From: Nocardioides sp. SLBN-35
GTDB lineage: Bacteria; Actinomycetota; Actinomycetes; Propionibacteriales; Nocardioidaceae
Reading direction: 5' to 3'
Assembly: GCF_006715725.1 (NCBI RefSeq)
Contig: NZ_VFNU01000001.1
Location: forward strand, 1,178,001-1,242,000
Length of the DNA: 64,000 nucleotides
Below, piece after piece: positions 23,727-34,001 of this stretch. Every line of letters begins with the position of its first letter. The stretch's first letter is position 1. The notes beneath the pieces were generated by a model, which saw only the letters and a list, made by a program, of their open reading frames with translations, was not told the origin of the DNA and did no database searches. The translations under genes were made by a program, and so were the position numbers.

Positions 23727-25901
23727 TCAGTCGTCGGTACGACGCCTCCGCTGCTGCTCGATCAGCGTCTCCTGCAGGTGGACCGTGCCGGCGTTGCGCT
23801 TCCACTCGCCGTCGGCGCCGAGCTCCCACGCCTGGGTGGTCGGGGCGAACGCGAGGTCCAGCAGGCGTCGTACGTCGTCGCGGCTGGCCTCCGGGAGGCG
23901 CACCAACACCTCGACCCGGCGGTCCAGGTTGCGGTGCATCAGGTCGGCCGAGCCGATCCAGGTCGCCGGCTCGCCGCCGCCCTCGAAGGAGAAGACCCGG
24001 CTGTGCTCGAGGAAGCGGCCCAGGATCGAGCGGACCTTGACGTTCTCGCTGAGCCCGGCGACGCCGGGGCGCAGCGCGCAGATGCCGCGCACGAGGAGCT
24101 CGACGGGGACGCCCTCGCAGGAGGCGAGATAGAGCGCGTCGATCGTCTCCTCGTCGACGACGGAGTTGGCCTTGAGCCGGATGCCGGCAGGTCGGCCGGC
24201 CTTGACGTGCTCGATCTCGCGGTAGATCTGGTCGACCAGGCCGGTGCGCACCGAGTCGGGCGCGACCAGGAGCTCCTCGTAGGTCGCCTTGCGCGACCAG
24301 CCGGACAGGTTGTTGAACAGGTGGGCGACGTCCTCGCCGATCGTCTCGTTGGTGGTGAGGAGGCCGAGGTCCTCGTACATCCGCGACGTCTTCGGGTTGT
24401 AGTTGCCCGTGCCGATGTGGGTGTAGCGGCGGATGCCCTCCGGCTCGTCGCGGACCACCATCGCCAGCTTGCAGTGGGTCTTGAGGCCGACCAGGCCGTA
24501 GACGACGTGACAGCCGGCCTGCTCCAGCTTGCGCGCCCAGCGGATGTTGGCCTGCTCGTCGAAGCGAGCCTTGATCTCGACCAGCACCAGGACCTGCTTG
24601 CCGGCCTCGGCCGCGTCGATGAGGGCGTCGATGATGGGGGAGTCGCCGGAGGTGCGGTAGAGCGTCTGCTTGATCGCCAGCACGTGCGGGTCGGCCGCGG
24701 CCTGCTCGATGAAGCGCTGCACCGAGGTCGCGAACGAGTCGTAGGGGTGGTGCAGCAGCACGTCGCGGCGGCGCAGCGCCTTGAAGACGTCGACCGGCGC
24801 GGCCGACTCGAACTCCGCCAGCCGGGTGTGGGTGCTCGGCACGAAGGAGGGGTACTTGAGGTCCTCGCGCGGCAGGTCGGCGATCGAGTGCAGGCCGCGC
24901 AGGTCGAGCGGCCCGGGCAGCCGGAACACCTCGTTCTCGCTGATCCCGAGCTCGGAGACGAGCAGCTCGAGCACCGAGGGAGCGATCGACTCCTCGACCT
25001 CGAGCCGGACCGGCGGGCCGAACTTGCGGCGCAGCAGCTCCTTCTCGAGCGCGGCGAGCAGGTTCTCGGCGTCGTCCTCCTCGACCTCGAGGTCCTCGTT
25101 GCGGGTCACGCGGAAGGTGTGCGCCTCGAGGACCTCCATGCCGGGGAACAGGCGGCGCAGATGGGCGCCGATGACGTCCTCGAGAGGTACGAACCGGGCG
25201 TTGCCGAGCGAGACGAAGCGGTCGAAGTTCGACGGCACCTTCACCCGGGCGAACAGCTCCTTGCCCGACTTCGGGTTGCGCAGCACCACCGCGAGGTTGA
25301 GCGAGAGCCCCGAGATGTAGGGGAACGGGTGCGCCGGGTCGACGGCCAGCGGGGTCAGGACCGGGAAGATCCGGTCCTTGAACAGCCGCTTGCACTCCTT
25401 CTGCTCGTCGCGGTCCAGGTCGCCCCAGCGCACGATCTCGATGCCCTGTGCGCCGAGCGCCGGGATCACCTCGTCGTGGAAGACCCGGGCGTGGCGCTGG
25501 CTCAGCTCGGCCGATCGGCGCCAGATCGCCTCCAGCACCTCCAGCGGCATCAGGCCGCTCGCGGCCCGCACCGCCAGCCCGGTGGCGATCCGGCGCTTGA
25601 GGCCGGCCACGCGCACCATGAAGAACTCGTCGAGGTTGCTGGTGAAGATCGCCAGGAATCGGGCCCGCTCGAGCAGCGGCAGCGCCTCGTCCTCGGCCAG
25701 CTCCAGCACCCGCTCGTTGAACCGCAGCCAGGACAGCTCGCGGTCGACGAACCGGTTGTCGACCGACTCGATCGCCTCGACCAGCGCGGGATCGGGGACG
25801 TAGCCGGACTCCTCGGCCGCCGTCGGGTCGCCGGACACCGCGACCAGGGTGCCGGTCTCGGCGTCGGGGAGGAGGGACGTCGGCTGCTGCTCGGTCGACA
25901 T
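23727..25901 (-). CDS. ppk1: Polyphosphate kinase 1
   Basis: A 724-residue PPK1. N-terminal [19 protein letters not shown], the [11 protein letters not shown] block, [13 protein letters not shown], and the active-site segments [11 protein letters not shown] and [19 protein letters not shown] (catalytic-region histidines) are all present. It reversibly transfers the gamma-phosphate of ATP to polyphosphate. The ATG at 25901 gives the normal family length. A PHO-box-like repeat upstream suggests control with pst. Confidence 0.96.
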   Translation of the reverse strand: MSTEQQPTSLLPDAETGTLVAVSGDPTAAEESGYVPDPALVEAIESVDNRFVDRELSWLRFNERVLELAEDEALPLLERARFLAIFTSNLDEFFMVRVAGLKRRIATGLAVRAASGLMPLEVLEAIWRRSAELSQRHARVFHDEVIPALGAQGIEIVRWGDLDRDEQKECKRLFKDRIFPVLTPLAVDPAHPFPYISGLSLNLAVVLRNPKSGKELFARVKVPSNFDRFVSLGNARFVPLEDVIGAHLRRLFPGMEVLEAHTFRVTRNEDLEVEEDDAENLLAALEKELLRRKFGPPVRLEVEESIAPSVLELLVSELGISENEVFRLPGPLDLRGLHSIADLPREDLKYPSFVPSTHTRLAEFESAAPVDVFKALRRRDVLLHHPYDSFATSVQRFIEQAAADPHVLAIKQTLYRTSGDSPIIDALIDAAEAGKQVLVLVEIKARFDEQANIRWARKLEQAGCHVVYGLVGLKTHCKLAMVVRDEPEGIRRYTHIGTGNYNPKTSRMYEDLGLLTTNETIGEDVAHLFNNLSGWSRKATYEELLVAPDSVRTGLVDQIYREIEHVKAGRPAGIRLKANSVVDEETIDALYLASCEGVPVELLVRGICALRPGVAGLSENVKVRSILGRFLEHSRVFSFEGGGEPATWIGSADLMHRNLDRRVEVLVRLPEASRDDVRRLLDLAFAPTTQAWELGADGEWKRNAGTVHLQETLIEQQRRRRTDD

Positions 25902-25919
25902 GTTCGCGAGTGTCGCACC

Positions 25920-25941
25920 TCCGGGTGAACGCGAGGTGACG
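25920..25941 (-). promoter_or_regulatory. PHO-box-like direct repeat upstream of ppk1
   Basis: On the minus strand, CGTCACCTCGC (25941-25931) is followed directly by GTTCACCCGGA (25930-25920): two 11-nt units with GTCACC/GTTCACC cores in the spacing of Streptomyces PHO boxes. It is weaker than the pstS site and lies only about 20 bp from the start codon. Confidence 0.45.
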
Positions 25942-25976
25942 TCGGACGGGACGTCACGCGTCGCCGTACTCGCAGT

Positions 25977-27008
25977 ATGTTGTGCCGCGTGAGCCTCAGG
26001 AACGCGGTCGAGTCCCGTGCCCTCTCGACGTTGATGGGACTGCCCGTGAGGGCGCAGCGTCTGGTGACCGGGCGGGCCCTCGTGCTCGACGGGCAGACCC
26101 TCGCCCCGGACATCCAGGTGATGCTGACCCTTCAGCGGATCGCCCGCAAGGGGGACCTCGCCGGCGAGTCCATCGCCCAGGGCCGCGCCGCGATGCGGGC
26201 CAATGCCGCCCTCGTGGGCGGGCGCCAGCCGATCGGGAGCGTGCGCGACCTCGCGGTCGCCGATCTCCCGGGCCGGCTCTACGAGCCCACGCGCCGGGTC
26301 GGGAACGGGCTGCTGGTCTTCTTCCACGGCGGTGGCTTCCTGTACGGCGACCTCGCCTCGCACGACGTGCCCTGCCGCCTGCTCGCGGAGGAGTCCGGCG
26401 TGCGGGTGCTGGCCGTCGAGTACCGGGTCGGGCCCGAGGCCGCCTTCCCCGCCGCCTTCGACGACGCCGAGGCCACGCTGCGCTGGGTGCACGAGAACGC
26501 CGGCTCGCTCGACGTCGACCCCGAGCGGATCGGCGTCGCCGGCGACTCGGCCGGCGGCAACCTGGCCGCCTGGACCGCGATCGCCGCCGCCCGCGCGGGC
26601 ATCCCACTGGCCTTCCAGCTGCTCGTCTACCCGTGCACCGACGCCGACCGGTCGACCGAGAGCCTGCGGCTGTTCGGCGAGGGGCTGTACCTCACCGCCG
26701 AGTCGATCGCGTCCTTCAACGACACCTACCTGCCCCGCCCGCAGGACCGGGTCGACGAGCGGGTGAACCTGCTCGACATCGACCTCCCGGCCGGCCTCGC
26801 GCCGGCGTACGTCGTCACCGCGGGCTTCGACCCGCTGCGCGACGAGGGTGAGGACTACGCGCGGCGGATGGTGGACGCCGGTGTCGAGGTCGAGCTCAAG
26901 CGGTATGTCGACCAGATCCACGGGTTCTTGAACATCCTCGGCGTCGGACGCACGAGCCGCGCCGCCGTACGCGAGATCGCTGGGCGGGTGGCCGCCGCTC
27001 TCGGCTGA
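25977..27008 (+). CDS. Alpha/beta-hydrolase esterase, HSL family
   Basis: A 343-residue esterase with HGGGFLYGD oxyanion motif, [15 protein letters not shown], nucleophile elbow GDSAGGN, acidic [13 protein letters not shown] and catalytic His in DQIHGFLN. The visible motifs are complete. The start may be the ATG at 25977 or the GTG at 25989. It is divergent from ppk1 and of unknown substrate. Its 3' end meets a 27-kb-junction palindrome shared with the convergent membrane-protein gene. Confidence 0.88.
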   Translation: MLCRVSLRNAVESRALSTLMGLPVRAQRLVTGRALVLDGQTLAPDIQVMLTLQRIARKGDLAGESIAQGRAAMRANAALVGGRQPIGSVRDLAVADLPGRLYEPTRRVGNGLLVFFHGGGFLYGDLASHDVPCRLLAEESGVRVLAVEYRVGPEAAFPAAFDDAEATLRWVHENAGSLDVDPERIGVAGDSAGGNLAAWTAIAAARAGIPLAFQLLVYPCTDADRSTESLRLFGEGLYLTAESIASFNDTYLPRPQDRVDERVNLLDIDLPAGLAPAYVVTAGFDPLRDEGEDYARRMVDAGVEVELKRYVDQIHGFLNILGVGRTSRAAVREIAGRVAAALG

Positions 27009-27033
27009 CCCGGCCCGAACTGCCGTCTGATCT

Positions 27034-27120
27034 GCGTCGACCCGGCAGAAAGTGGCCTCAGAATCACGTCGACCCGGCAGAAAGTGGCTCGAGCTCGAGA
27101 CACTTTCTGCCGGGTCGACG
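27034..27120. repeat. Direct-plus-inverted 20-bp repeat between convergent genes (family 2)
   Basis: CGTCGACCCGGCAGAAAGTG occurs at 27035-27054 and 27068-27087 as direct copies and at 27101-27120 in inverted orientation; the second and third form a perfect 20-bp stem with a 13-nt loop. A degenerate CCGGGTCGG follows at 27143. The plan (direct copies, then an inverted copy, between convergent genes ending at 27008 and 27159) is that of the family-1 arrays, with unrelated sequence. Confidence 0.88.
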
Positions 27121-27158
27121 CCTGATGAGGGACCCGTTTGTGCCGGGTCGGCGAGAAG

Positions 27159-27767
27159 TCAGAGCTCGGGGCGGTGCTCGCGCAGCTGGCGGAGGAACTC
27201 GTCGGCGTCGACCATCGAGCCGTCGATCACGAACGGCTCCATCGCCTTGCGCGGGAAGCGGACCTGCCAGCCCGGCTCGCCCGGACGACCGACCACCTCG
27301 ACCTGTGTCTCGGGCTTGCGGATGTCGAAGCGATGCGTGGACTCGCCCTGCTCGACGTACACGACACCGCGGCTGACGCTCACCTCGACCGGCACCACCC
27401 GGGTGCGGGCCGCGGCCCAGCCGAGGCCGATCGCGACGAGGACGATGGCCACGCCGAAGGGGGTGACCAGCTTGCCGTTGAGGAGGGTCAGCAGCGCCAC
27501 CATCCCGGCCACGATCGCGGTGGCGCCGAGCACCATCGAGAGCACCCGCGGGTCGCTGCCGTCGCCGGTCAGCCGGTCGCCGGGCTGAGGTCCGCCGTCG
27601 AACAGTGACAGCGACTCGCCTGCCTCCAGCGAGGCGATCTCGGCACGAGAGCTCTCCAGCGCGGCCCTCAGGCGCGCCACCTCGTCCTGGCTGGCCGCCA
27701 GGCGACGGGCCAGGTCGTCGCGCTCGAGCCGGAGCGCGACCATCGGGTCGACGTCGTGCTCGCTCAC
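27159..27767 (-). CDS. Membrane protein with coiled coil and C-terminal domain shared with its giant neighbour
   Basis: A 202-residue protein. Residues 8-50 form a heptad-rich coiled coil, two transmembrane helices lie at about 74-120, and the C-terminal 80 residues form a beta-rich domain ending [20 protein letters not shown]. That domain is clearly paralogous to the C-terminus of the 1201-residue protein upstream ([20 protein letters not shown]). The GTG at 27767 overlaps the upstream stop (GTGA); an earlier ATG at 27782 is possible. Function unknown. Confidence 0.78.
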   Translation of the reverse strand: MSEHDVDPMVALRLERDDLARRLAASQDEVARLRAALESSRAEIASLEAGESLSLFDGGPQPGDRLTGDGSDPRVLSMVLGATAIVAGMVALLTLLNGKLVTPFGVAIVLVAIGLGWAAARTRVVPVEVSVSRGVVYVEQGESTHRFDIRKPETQVEVVGRPGEPGWQVRFPRKAMEPFVIDGSMVDADEFLRQLREHRPEL

Positions 27768-30700
27768 AGGTCCGGTTGCCACTGCCGCAGCGCTTCCAGG
27801 AAGGTGTGGGCGTCGACCATGCGGGAGTCGATGACCACCGGCGCCATGCTGCGCCGCAGGATGAGGACCCGCCAGGCCCGGGAGCCCGGCGTACCCGTCT
27901 GCTCGATCTTGGTGTTCGGGCTGGTCAGGTCGAAGGTGCTGTTGGTGTCGCCCTGGGTGACCTTGAGGACGCCGGTCTCGTCGATGCTGACGCTGCGCGA
28001 GGAGTTGCTCGCCTTGAGCGCGTAGCCGAGCAGGATCGCCGCCACCACCGTGAGGGTCGCGCTGAACGCGATGTCGTCGGACAGCGTGCCCTTGATCGCC
28101 CGCATGCCGACCACCGCGGCCAGGCCGAGCGCGACCAGGATGGCGAGCGGGGCCAGGCTGTCCGAGCCGCGCTTGGCGTGGAACGGGACGCGCTTGACGG
28201 CCGGCTGGGGGGCCTCGACCGCCGCGGCGACCGGGACGGGCTCGGGCTCCACGACGGGCTCAGGCTCGGGCTCAGCCTCGACGACGGGCTCCGGCTCGGG
28301 CTCGGGCTCCGGCTCGGGCTCCGGCTCGACGAGGAGCTCGGGCTCGGGCTCGGGGTCGACGAGGAGCTCGGGCTCGGGGTCGACGAGGAGCTCGGGCTCG
28401 GGCTCGGGGTCGACGAGGAGCTCGGGCTCGGCGTCCTCGGCGGCCACGTCGAGAGTCTCGACGTCGTCGAGGAACTCCTCGGTCTCGTCGGTCTCGTCCG
28501 GCGTGCTCGCGGTCGCACGCCACTGGTCCATCAGGGACGGACCGCGGTCGGCGTGCCGACCCAGCCCCCCGGTGACAGCGGGAGTCTCGGGCTCGGCCTC
28601 GTCCTCGAGGTCCTCGGTGAGCACCGGCTCGTCGGACGAGCCGTCCTCCTCGGCCAGGCGGGCGCGTATCTGCGCCATCTGGGCGGCGAGGTCGCTGACG
28701 GCGGGTACGTCGGTCGCGGGCTCGGCCTCCACCAGTGCCGCGACGTCGGGTTCGGGCTCTGGCTCGGGCTCGATGAGCAGCTCGGGTTCCGGCTCGGGCT
28801 CCGGCTCGACAAGCAGCTCGGGCTCGGGTTCCGGCTCGGGCTCGATGAGCAGCTCGGGTTCCGGCTCGGGCTCCGGCTCCAAGATCAGTGCCGGCTCGGG
28901 CTCCGGCTCGGGCTCGGGCTCGATGATCAGCTCGGGCTCGGGCTCGACCACCGGCTCGGCCAGCGGTACGACGACCGCCTCACTCCGGGGAGCCTCCGGC
29001 ACCTCCGGCACCTCCGGCACCTCCGGCACCTCCGGCACCTCCGCGCCGAGACCGGCGCGGATCCGGGCGACCTGCTGGGCGAGGGCGGCGGCGTCGGCGA
29101 GGGCGCGCTCGCGTTCCCGGGCGAGCTCGGCGGCGCGGGCCTCGGCCTCGGCGCGGGCGCGGGCGTGCTCGAGGGCGCGTTCCTCGGCCTCGACCAGCTC
29201 GGAGCGCAGGGTCTCGACGGCGGTGGTGTGGGCGGCGGCGGACTGCTCGAGCTCGGCGAGAGCGGCGGCGGCGCGCTCCTCGGCCTCGGCGCGGGCGCGG
29301 GTCGCCTCGGTAGCGACCTCGGAGGCGAGGGCGAGGGCCTCGGTCGCGGCCTTCTTCTCCTCGGCGAGGGCGGCGGCCGAGGTATGAGCGGCCGCGGCGG
29401 CGGCCTGGGCCTCGGTCGCGAGCTCCAGCTGCTGGCGGGCGGCCTGCTCGGCGAGCAGGCGGGCCTGGTGGGCCTCCTCGGCGCGGCGGGCCTGCTGGGT
29501 GGCGGACTCGTCGGCGGCGACGCGGGCGGCGGACTGCGCCTCGGCCCGGGCGGCGGCGTCGCCGGCGCGCCGTTCGGCGGCCTCGGCGGTCTCGAGCGCG
29601 AGGCGGGCCAGCTCGGCCTGCTCCAGCGCGGCCTCCTCGGCGAGGCGCCGGGAGGCCTGGGCCTCCTGGGCGAGGCGGGCGTGCTCGGCGGCGGCGTGCT
29701 CGGCGACCGCGCGCTCCTCGACCGCCTGGCGGGCGAGCGCACCGTGCTCCTCGGCGCTGGCCGCGGCCTGGTCGGCCAGGATCCGGGCCCGCTCCTCGGC
29801 GGCCTCAGCGGCGCGGTGGGCGTCCTGGGCGAGGGCGGCCTGCTGGCGGGCGGCCTCCTCGGCCAGCGAGCGGGCCTGGGCGATCTCTGCGGAGGTCCGC
29901 TCGGCGGCCTCGCGCTCCTCGAGCATCCGGCGCGCGAACTCGGCGTGCTCGGCGGCACTCACCGCGGCCGCCTCGGCCATCACTCGGGCGCGGGCCTCGG
30001 CGGCTTCGCGGGCCTCGTGCGCCTCGGCGGCGAGCCGGGCCTGCTCGACCGCCCGCAGCTCGGCCTCCTCGCGCTGCGCGGACGCGGCGTTGGCCAGGCG
30101 GTCGGCCTCGGCCCGGGCCTCGTTGGCCAGCCGGGCGGCCTCCTCGGCGGCGAGCCGCTCGGCGGCCTGCTCGGCTGCGGCCAGCTCGGCGTCGCGCCGC
30201 AGCCGGGCGGCGAGGGCGGCGACCACCTCGGCGTTGTCCGGTACGGCGCTCTCGGCGGCCTGGACCCCGTCCGTCGTCTCGACCGGTGCGACCAGCTCGG
30301 CCTCGATCTCGGCCCGCGCGTGGGCGAGGACCTCCTCCGGGCGCCGGGGTACGTCGTCGATCCGGTCGATGTTGGGGATGGGCTCGTCGAGCAGCGGCGG
30401 CTCGACGACGTCCTGCAGGGGACGGGCCTGGGGCCGCGGCGCGGCTCCGGGGCCCTGCCGGCGGCGCAGGCGTGCCAGGCCCTTGGGCTGGGGCGCGGGC
30501 GTCGGCTCGGCGAAGCCACCGTCGACGGCGGCCGCGATCACGCGCTGGCCGGCCTCCTCGTCGCTCAGCCGGCGATCGGGGATCGCCTGCTCGGCCACGG
30601 GCGCGCTCTCGGCCTCGACCTCCGGCTCCTCGACCTCCGGCTCCTCGACCTCGACCACCGGCTCGTCGGTCTCCGCCTCGGCGTCCTCGTCGAACCACAC

Positions 30701-31369
30701 CTCCGCGGTCAACGGGTCCACCGGCTCGGCCTCGGCGGCCGGCTCCGGAGCGCTGACGCCGTGCGCGTCGCCGAACGGACGCTCGGTGGCACGGGCGATG
30801 ATCGCCGACCAGTCGCCCGCCGTGGTCTCTTCCTCCCCGACGTTCTCCGCCGCGTCCTCGGGAGTGAGCTCCTCCGGAGCAGCGTCCTCGTCGGCAGCCT
30901 CGTCGCCCGCCCCCGAGCGCATCCGCTCCAGCCGGTCGGTGAGCGTGCCGCGGAGGGTCGGGTCCTCGGAGGCGGCGGTGGAGCCTGCCTCGAACTCGTG
31001 CGGCTCGATCTCGGTCAGCGGCCGGCCCAGGGAGCGGTCGATGACGCTGCCCCAGTCGAGGTCCTCGGCGTCACCGGGGTCGGGGAGCGCGCCGGAGCGG
31101 TTCCCGACGCGCGTCGCAATGTCGTCGCCCGGCCGCGCGGTCGCGGTGTCCTCGGAGGTCGGCTCCGCGGCGTCGGCCTCGGGCGGCACCGAGGTGTTGC
31201 TGCGGCGCAGCAGCTCCTGGACGTCGTCCGCGTCGAGCTCGCCGACGGCAGGGACGTCCTCGTCGTGACGCCGCCACAGCATGCCTCTCCGCCCCCGGCC
31301 GCGCCCAGGGCGCGACTCAGCGAGCCGGGAGTCCTCGGGACCCGGCTCGCCGTCGGTGACAGAGCTCAT
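27764..31369 (-). CDS. 1201-residue coiled-coil, Glu-Pro-repeat membrane protein
   Basis: A giant protein of unknown function. Residues 1-370 are acidic and probably disordered; about 380-770 is one long Ala/Glu/Arg coiled coil; about 776-792 is a VPE tripeptide repeat; 811-877 and 980-1038 are Glu-Pro tracts with repeated EPELL(V/I) units, which could stiffen a spacer. Two transmembrane helices lie at about 1070-1120, followed by a small beta-rich domain shared with the adjacent 202-residue protein. It resembles a cytoskeletal or polar scaffold tethered at its C-terminus to the membrane. The long ORF on the opposite strand is a codon-bias shadow. Confidence 0.85.
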   Translation of the reverse strand: MSSVTDGEPGPEDSRLAESRPGRGRGRRGMLWRRHDEDVPAVGELDADDVQELLRRSNTSVPPEADAAEPTSEDTATARPGDDIATRVGNRSGALPDPGDAEDLDWGSVIDRSLGRPLTEIEPHEFEAGSTAASEDPTLRGTLTDRLERMRSGAGDEAADEDAAPEELTPEDAAENVGEEETTAGDWSAIIARATERPFGDAHGVSAPEPAAEAEPVDPLTAEVWFDEDAEAETDEPVVEVEEPEVEEPEVEAESAPVAEQAIPDRRLSDEEAGQRVIAAAVDGGFAEPTPAPQPKGLARLRRRQGPGAAPRPQARPLQDVVEPPLLDEPIPNIDRIDDVPRRPEEVLAHARAEIEAELVAPVETTDGVQAAESAVPDNAEVVAALAARLRRDAELAAAEQAAERLAAEEAARLANEARAEADRLANAASAQREEAELRAVEQARLAAEAHEAREAAEARARVMAEAAAVSAAEHAEFARRMLEEREAAERTSAEIAQARSLAEEAARQQAALAQDAHRAAEAAEERARILADQAAASAEEHGALARQAVEERAVAEHAAAEHARLAQEAQASRRLAEEAALEQAELARLALETAEAAERRAGDAAARAEAQSAARVAADESATQQARRAEEAHQARLLAEQAARQQLELATEAQAAAAAAHTSAAALAEEKKAATEALALASEVATEATRARAEAEERAAAALAELEQSAAAHTTAVETLRSELVEAEERALEHARARAEAEARAAELARERERALADAAALAQQVARIRAGLGAEVPEVPEVPEVPEVPEAPRSEAVVVPLAEPVVEPEPELIIEPEPEPEPEPALILEPEPEPEPELLIEPEPEPEPELLVEPEPEPEPELLIEPEPEPEPDVAALVEAEPATDVPAVSDLAAQMAQIRARLAEEDGSSDEPVLTEDLEDEAEPETPAVTGGLGRHADRGPSLMDQWRATASTPDETDETEEFLDDVETLDVAAEDAEPELLVDPEPEPELLVDPEPELLVDPEPEPELLVEPEPEPEPEPEPEPVVEAEPEPEPVVEPEPVPVAAAVEAPQPAVKRVPFHAKRGSDSLAPLAILVALGLAAVVGMRAIKGTLSDDIAFSATLTVVAAILLGYALKASNSSRSVSIDETGVLKVTQGDTNSTFDLTSPNTKIEQTGTPGSRAWRVLILRRSMAPVVIDSRMVDAHTFLEALRQWQPDL
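28993..29042. repeat. Tandem 9-bp repeat encoding (VPE)n
   Basis: The 9-bp unit CTCCGGCAC is repeated about five times within the giant coiled-coil gene, encoding Val-Pro-Glu on the minus strand. With the GAGCC-rich Glu-Pro tracts on either side it is likely to vary in copy number by slippage; the unit is a multiple of three, so frame is kept. Confidence 0.85.
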
Positions 31370-31380
31370 GGTGGGTAAAT

Positions 31381-32271
31381 CTACTCAGGGGCGGGGGAGT
31401 TACGGGCGACTTCCGCCCGCTGGTACTGGACATGGGTGTCAGCAGCCGTGTGGTGGAAGCCCAGATCCTCGTACAACCGCCGCGCGGGGGTGTTGTCGGA
31501 TTCGACATAGAGGAGCACCTCGGCCACGCCGCGGGCCGCGAGGTGCTGCAGGCCGGCCACGGTGAGAACCCGCCCGAGGCCGCGGCCCTGGGCGGCGGGG
31601 GAGACGCCGACGACGTACACCTCGCCGAGCCCGGCGTCGTGCTGCTTGGTCCAGTGGAAGCCCAGCAGCGCACCGTCGTCGTCGACCGCCAGTAGCAGGC
31701 CGGCCGGGTCGAACCACGGCTCGGCCATCCGCTCGGCCAGGCCCGCGGCGTCCAGCGCGCCCTGCTCGGGATGGTGGGCGAACGCGGCTGCGTTGACCGC
31801 GAGCACCGCGTCGGCGTCGGAGGCGCCGAAGTCGCGGATGCGTACGCCGGCGGGCGGCTCCACCGCCGGCAGCGGTACGGCGGCCGGCCGGCGCATCACC
31901 CACAGCTCGCGCGTCCGGGCGAACCCCCACCGGCGGGCGAGCGCGGCGGCCGCTGGGTGGTCACCGTGGGACCAGGCGGTCAGCGGGCCGGGCTCGGCGA
32001 CAGCCAGCGCGCCCAGGGCGCCGCCCACCCCCTTCCCCCGGGACGACGGATCCACCGCGAGGTCGAGGGCGCCCTCGTGCCGCAGCGCGAAGCCCTCGCC
32101 GCTCACCCAGGCACCCGCGCCTGCCAGCCCGTGGTGCTTGAGACGGAGGGCCACCGCCTCGTCGACGGGGTCGGTCCCGTCGTGCTCACGGCTGGCGTCG
32201 CGCACCCGCCCGATCGCATCGAGAGCGGCAGTGTCGGTCAGCAGGGAGGGCTCCGAGGTCACCCCTCCCAC
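31381..32271 (-). CDS. mshD: Mycothiol synthase MshD
   Basis: A 296-residue protein with two GNAT domains. The C-terminal, better-conserved domain has the acetyl-CoA loop [14 protein letters not shown] and the [16 protein letters not shown] end typical of MshD; the N-terminal one retains [12 protein letters not shown]. MshD acetylates Cys-GlcN-Ins in the last step of mycothiol biosynthesis, a marker of Actinobacteria. Mycobacteria have mshD beside a GlnR-like regulator and a pstB paralogue; here GlnR lies 1.7 kb away. A GTG at 32262 is an alternative start. Confidence 0.9.
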   Translation of the reverse strand: MGGVTSEPSLLTDTAALDAIGRVRDASREHDGTDPVDEAVALRLKHHGLAGAGAWVSGEGFALRHEGALDLAVDPSSRGKGVGGALGALAVAEPGPLTAWSHGDHPAAAALARRWGFARTRELWVMRRPAAVPLPAVEPPAGVRIRDFGASDADAVLAVNAAAFAHHPEQGALDAAGLAERMAEPWFDPAGLLLAVDDDGALLGFHWTKQHDAGLGEVYVVGVSPAAQGRGLGRVLTVAGLQHLAARGVAEVLLYVESDNTPARRLYEDLGFHHTAADTHVQYQRAEVARNSPAPE

Positions 32272-32294
32272 GCTATCGGCCGGGCCCGAGACCG

Positions 32295-32324
32295 TTTACA
32301 TGTGACACCGCGACGCGGTAGGAC
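32295..32324 (+). promoter_or_regulatory. Probable promoter of the FMN glutamate-synthase-like gene
   Basis: TTTACA (32295-32300) and TAGGAC (32319-32324) are spaced by 18 bp, and the -10 ends 7 bp before the ATG at 32332, implying a leaderless transcript. Confidence 0.45.
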
Positions 32325-32331
32325 TGCCTCC

Positions 32332-33879
32332 ATGAAGCTGAGCCACGCCGTGGGTGGGGCGGCCGCGGCGCTCGGGGCCCTCGCCGCACGCGACCTCGTC
32401 CAGAAGAGGCACGCGCTGCAGCGCAACTTCCCGGTGATCGGCCACTTCCGGTACTGGCTCGAGACGATCGGGCCCGAGCTGCGGCAGTACATCGTGACCA
32501 GCAACGAGGAGGAGCGGCCGTTCAGCCGTGACCAGCGGACCTGGATCTATGCCTCCAGCAAGGAGGAGAACAGCTACTTCGGGTTCGGCACCGACGTCGA
32601 CGTCGAGCACGTCCAGGGCCACGCCTACATCAAGCAGCGCACCTTCGCCGACCGGCTGCCGAGCGACCAGGACAGCAACTGGACCCTGCCGGCGGCCAAG
32701 GTCCTCGGCGGGCCGCGTGGGCGGGCGAAGGCGTTCCGGCCGGGCTCGGTCGTCAACGTCTCCGCGATGAGCTTCGGGTCGCTGTCCTCCAACGCGATCA
32801 CCGCGATCAACAAGGGCGCCGCCGCGGCCGGCTGCCTGCACAACACGGGCGAGGGCGCGATCTCGCCGTACCACCGCAACGGTGCCGAGCTCGTCCTCCA
32901 GATCGGTACGGCGTACTTCGGCTGCCGTGACGAGAAGGGCGACTTCTCGCTGCCGCGGCTCCTGGAGCTGGTCGACTCCGCGCCGGTCAGGGCGCTGGAG
33001 ATCAAGCTGAGCCAGGGCGCGAAGCCGGGCCTGGGAGGCCTGCTGCCGGCGGCGAAGGTGACCGCCGAGATCGCGAAGATCCGCGGCATCCCCGAGGGCA
33101 AGGACTGCGCGTCCCCGTCGCGGCACAGCGCGTTCCACGACGTCGACTCGATGCTCGACTTCGTCGAGATGCTCGCGGCCGAGACGGGCCTGCCGGTCGG
33201 CATCAAGTCGGCCGTCGGGGCGATGGGCTTCTGGGAGGAGCTGGCCCGGCTGATGTCGCCGCGTGATCGCGGCGTCGACTTCATCACCGTCGACGGCGGT
33301 GAGGGCGGGACCGGCGCGGCCCCGCTGATCTTCGCCGACTCGGTCGCGCTGCCGTACCGGATGGGCTTCTCCCGGGTCTACGGCAGCTTCGCCGAGATGG
33401 GCCTGACCGACGACGTCGCGTTCATCGGCTCCGCCAAGCTCGGCCTGCCCGACAACGCGATCGTCGCGTTCGCGCTCGGCGCCGACATGATCAACGTCGC
33501 CCGCGAGGCGATGCTCTCGATCGGCTGCATCCAGGCGCAGAAGTGCCATACCGACCACTGCCCGACCGGCATCGCCACCCAGAACCCGTGGCTGGTCCAC
33601 GGCCTGGACCCGGTCTCGAAGGCGGAGCGGTGCGCGGTCTACCTGCGCACCCTGCGCAAGGAGCTCACCCGGGTCTCGGCCGCCGTCGGCGTCGCACACC
33701 CGTCGCTGATCACCTGCGCCGACGTCGACATCTTCAACGGCGACTACGACGCGCGCTCACTGGCGTCGGTCTACGGCTACAAGGACGGCTGGGGCGAGCT
33801 CGGGCCCGAGCTGCGTGAGCAGGTGCTGCGCCTGATGCACACCGCCGACCACTTCGACGAGCAGGGACGCACGTCCTGA
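32332..33879 (+). CDS. FMN-binding glutamate synthase-family protein
   Basis: A 515-residue protein with an N-terminal hydrophobic segment followed by the GltS_FMN domain: SAMSFGSLSSNAI, NTGEGAISPYHR, VDGGEGGTGAAP and the CIQAQKCHTDHCPTG cluster, whose CxxxxxCxxxxC spacing is the 3Fe-4S motif of glutamate synthases. It lacks the amidotransferase and central domains of GltB, so it is one of the stand-alone homologues of uncertain reaction. The GlnR-type regulator at its 3' end gives a nitrogen context. Its 3' end is convergent with glnR. Confidence 0.88.
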   Translation: MKLSHAVGGAAAALGALAARDLVQKRHALQRNFPVIGHFRYWLETIGPELRQYIVTSNEEERPFSRDQRTWIYASSKEENSYFGFGTDVDVEHVQGHAYIKQRTFADRLPSDQDSNWTLPAAKVLGGPRGRAKAFRPGSVVNVSAMSFGSLSSNAITAINKGAAAAGCLHNTGEGAISPYHRNGAELVLQIGTAYFGCRDEKGDFSLPRLLELVDSAPVRALEIKLSQGAKPGLGGLLPAAKVTAEIAKIRGIPEGKDCASPSRHSAFHDVDSMLDFVEMLAAETGLPVGIKSAVGAMGFWEELARLMSPRDRGVDFITVDGGEGGTGAAPLIFADSVALPYRMGFSRVYGSFAEMGLTDDVAFIGSAKLGLPDNAIVAFALGADMINVAREAMLSIGCIQAQKCHTDHCPTGIATQNPWLVHGLDPVSKAERCAVYLRTLRKELTRVSAAVGVAHPSLITCADVDIFNGDYDARSLASVYGYKDGWGELGPELREQVLRLMHTADHFDEQGRTS

Positions 33880-33892
33880 TTGACGTTCGGAA

Positions 33893-33996
33893 CCGACTGG
33901 GTTTCGAGACGCCTCGCTCGGTCCTCGCAGGCTCGGCCCGAGCCGACGCTCCTCAACCTTCGGCCGTCACCCGCGGGTTCGCAGGCTCACCCGCGG
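33893..33996. repeat. Intergenic imperfect repeats and hairpin between convergent genes
   Basis: The gap holds an imperfect palindrome-like stretch starting GGTTTCGAGACGC and ending GCTCCTCAACC (33900-33959), then CCGCGGGT (33971-33978) pairing with ACCCGCGG (33989-33996) next to the glnR stop. The second is a plausible bidirectional terminator stem but lacks a T-tract. The first resembles a type of short dispersed repeat that I associate with related actinobacteria, which I cannot verify here. Confidence 0.5.
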
Positions 33997-34001
33997 TGGC
34001 C

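Noticed and set aside
27605-31378. Very long plus-strand reading frame rich in Leu/Gly
   Set aside because: It is the complement of the minus-strand coiled-coil/Glu-Pro gene; its repetitive composition follows from high-GC third positions. The minus-strand protein has membrane helices, a paralogue and a coupled neighbour.
33893-33960. Candidate insertion-sequence remnant
   Set aside because: There is no transposase fragment, and the terminal arms pair only imperfectly; listed only as an intergenic repeat.
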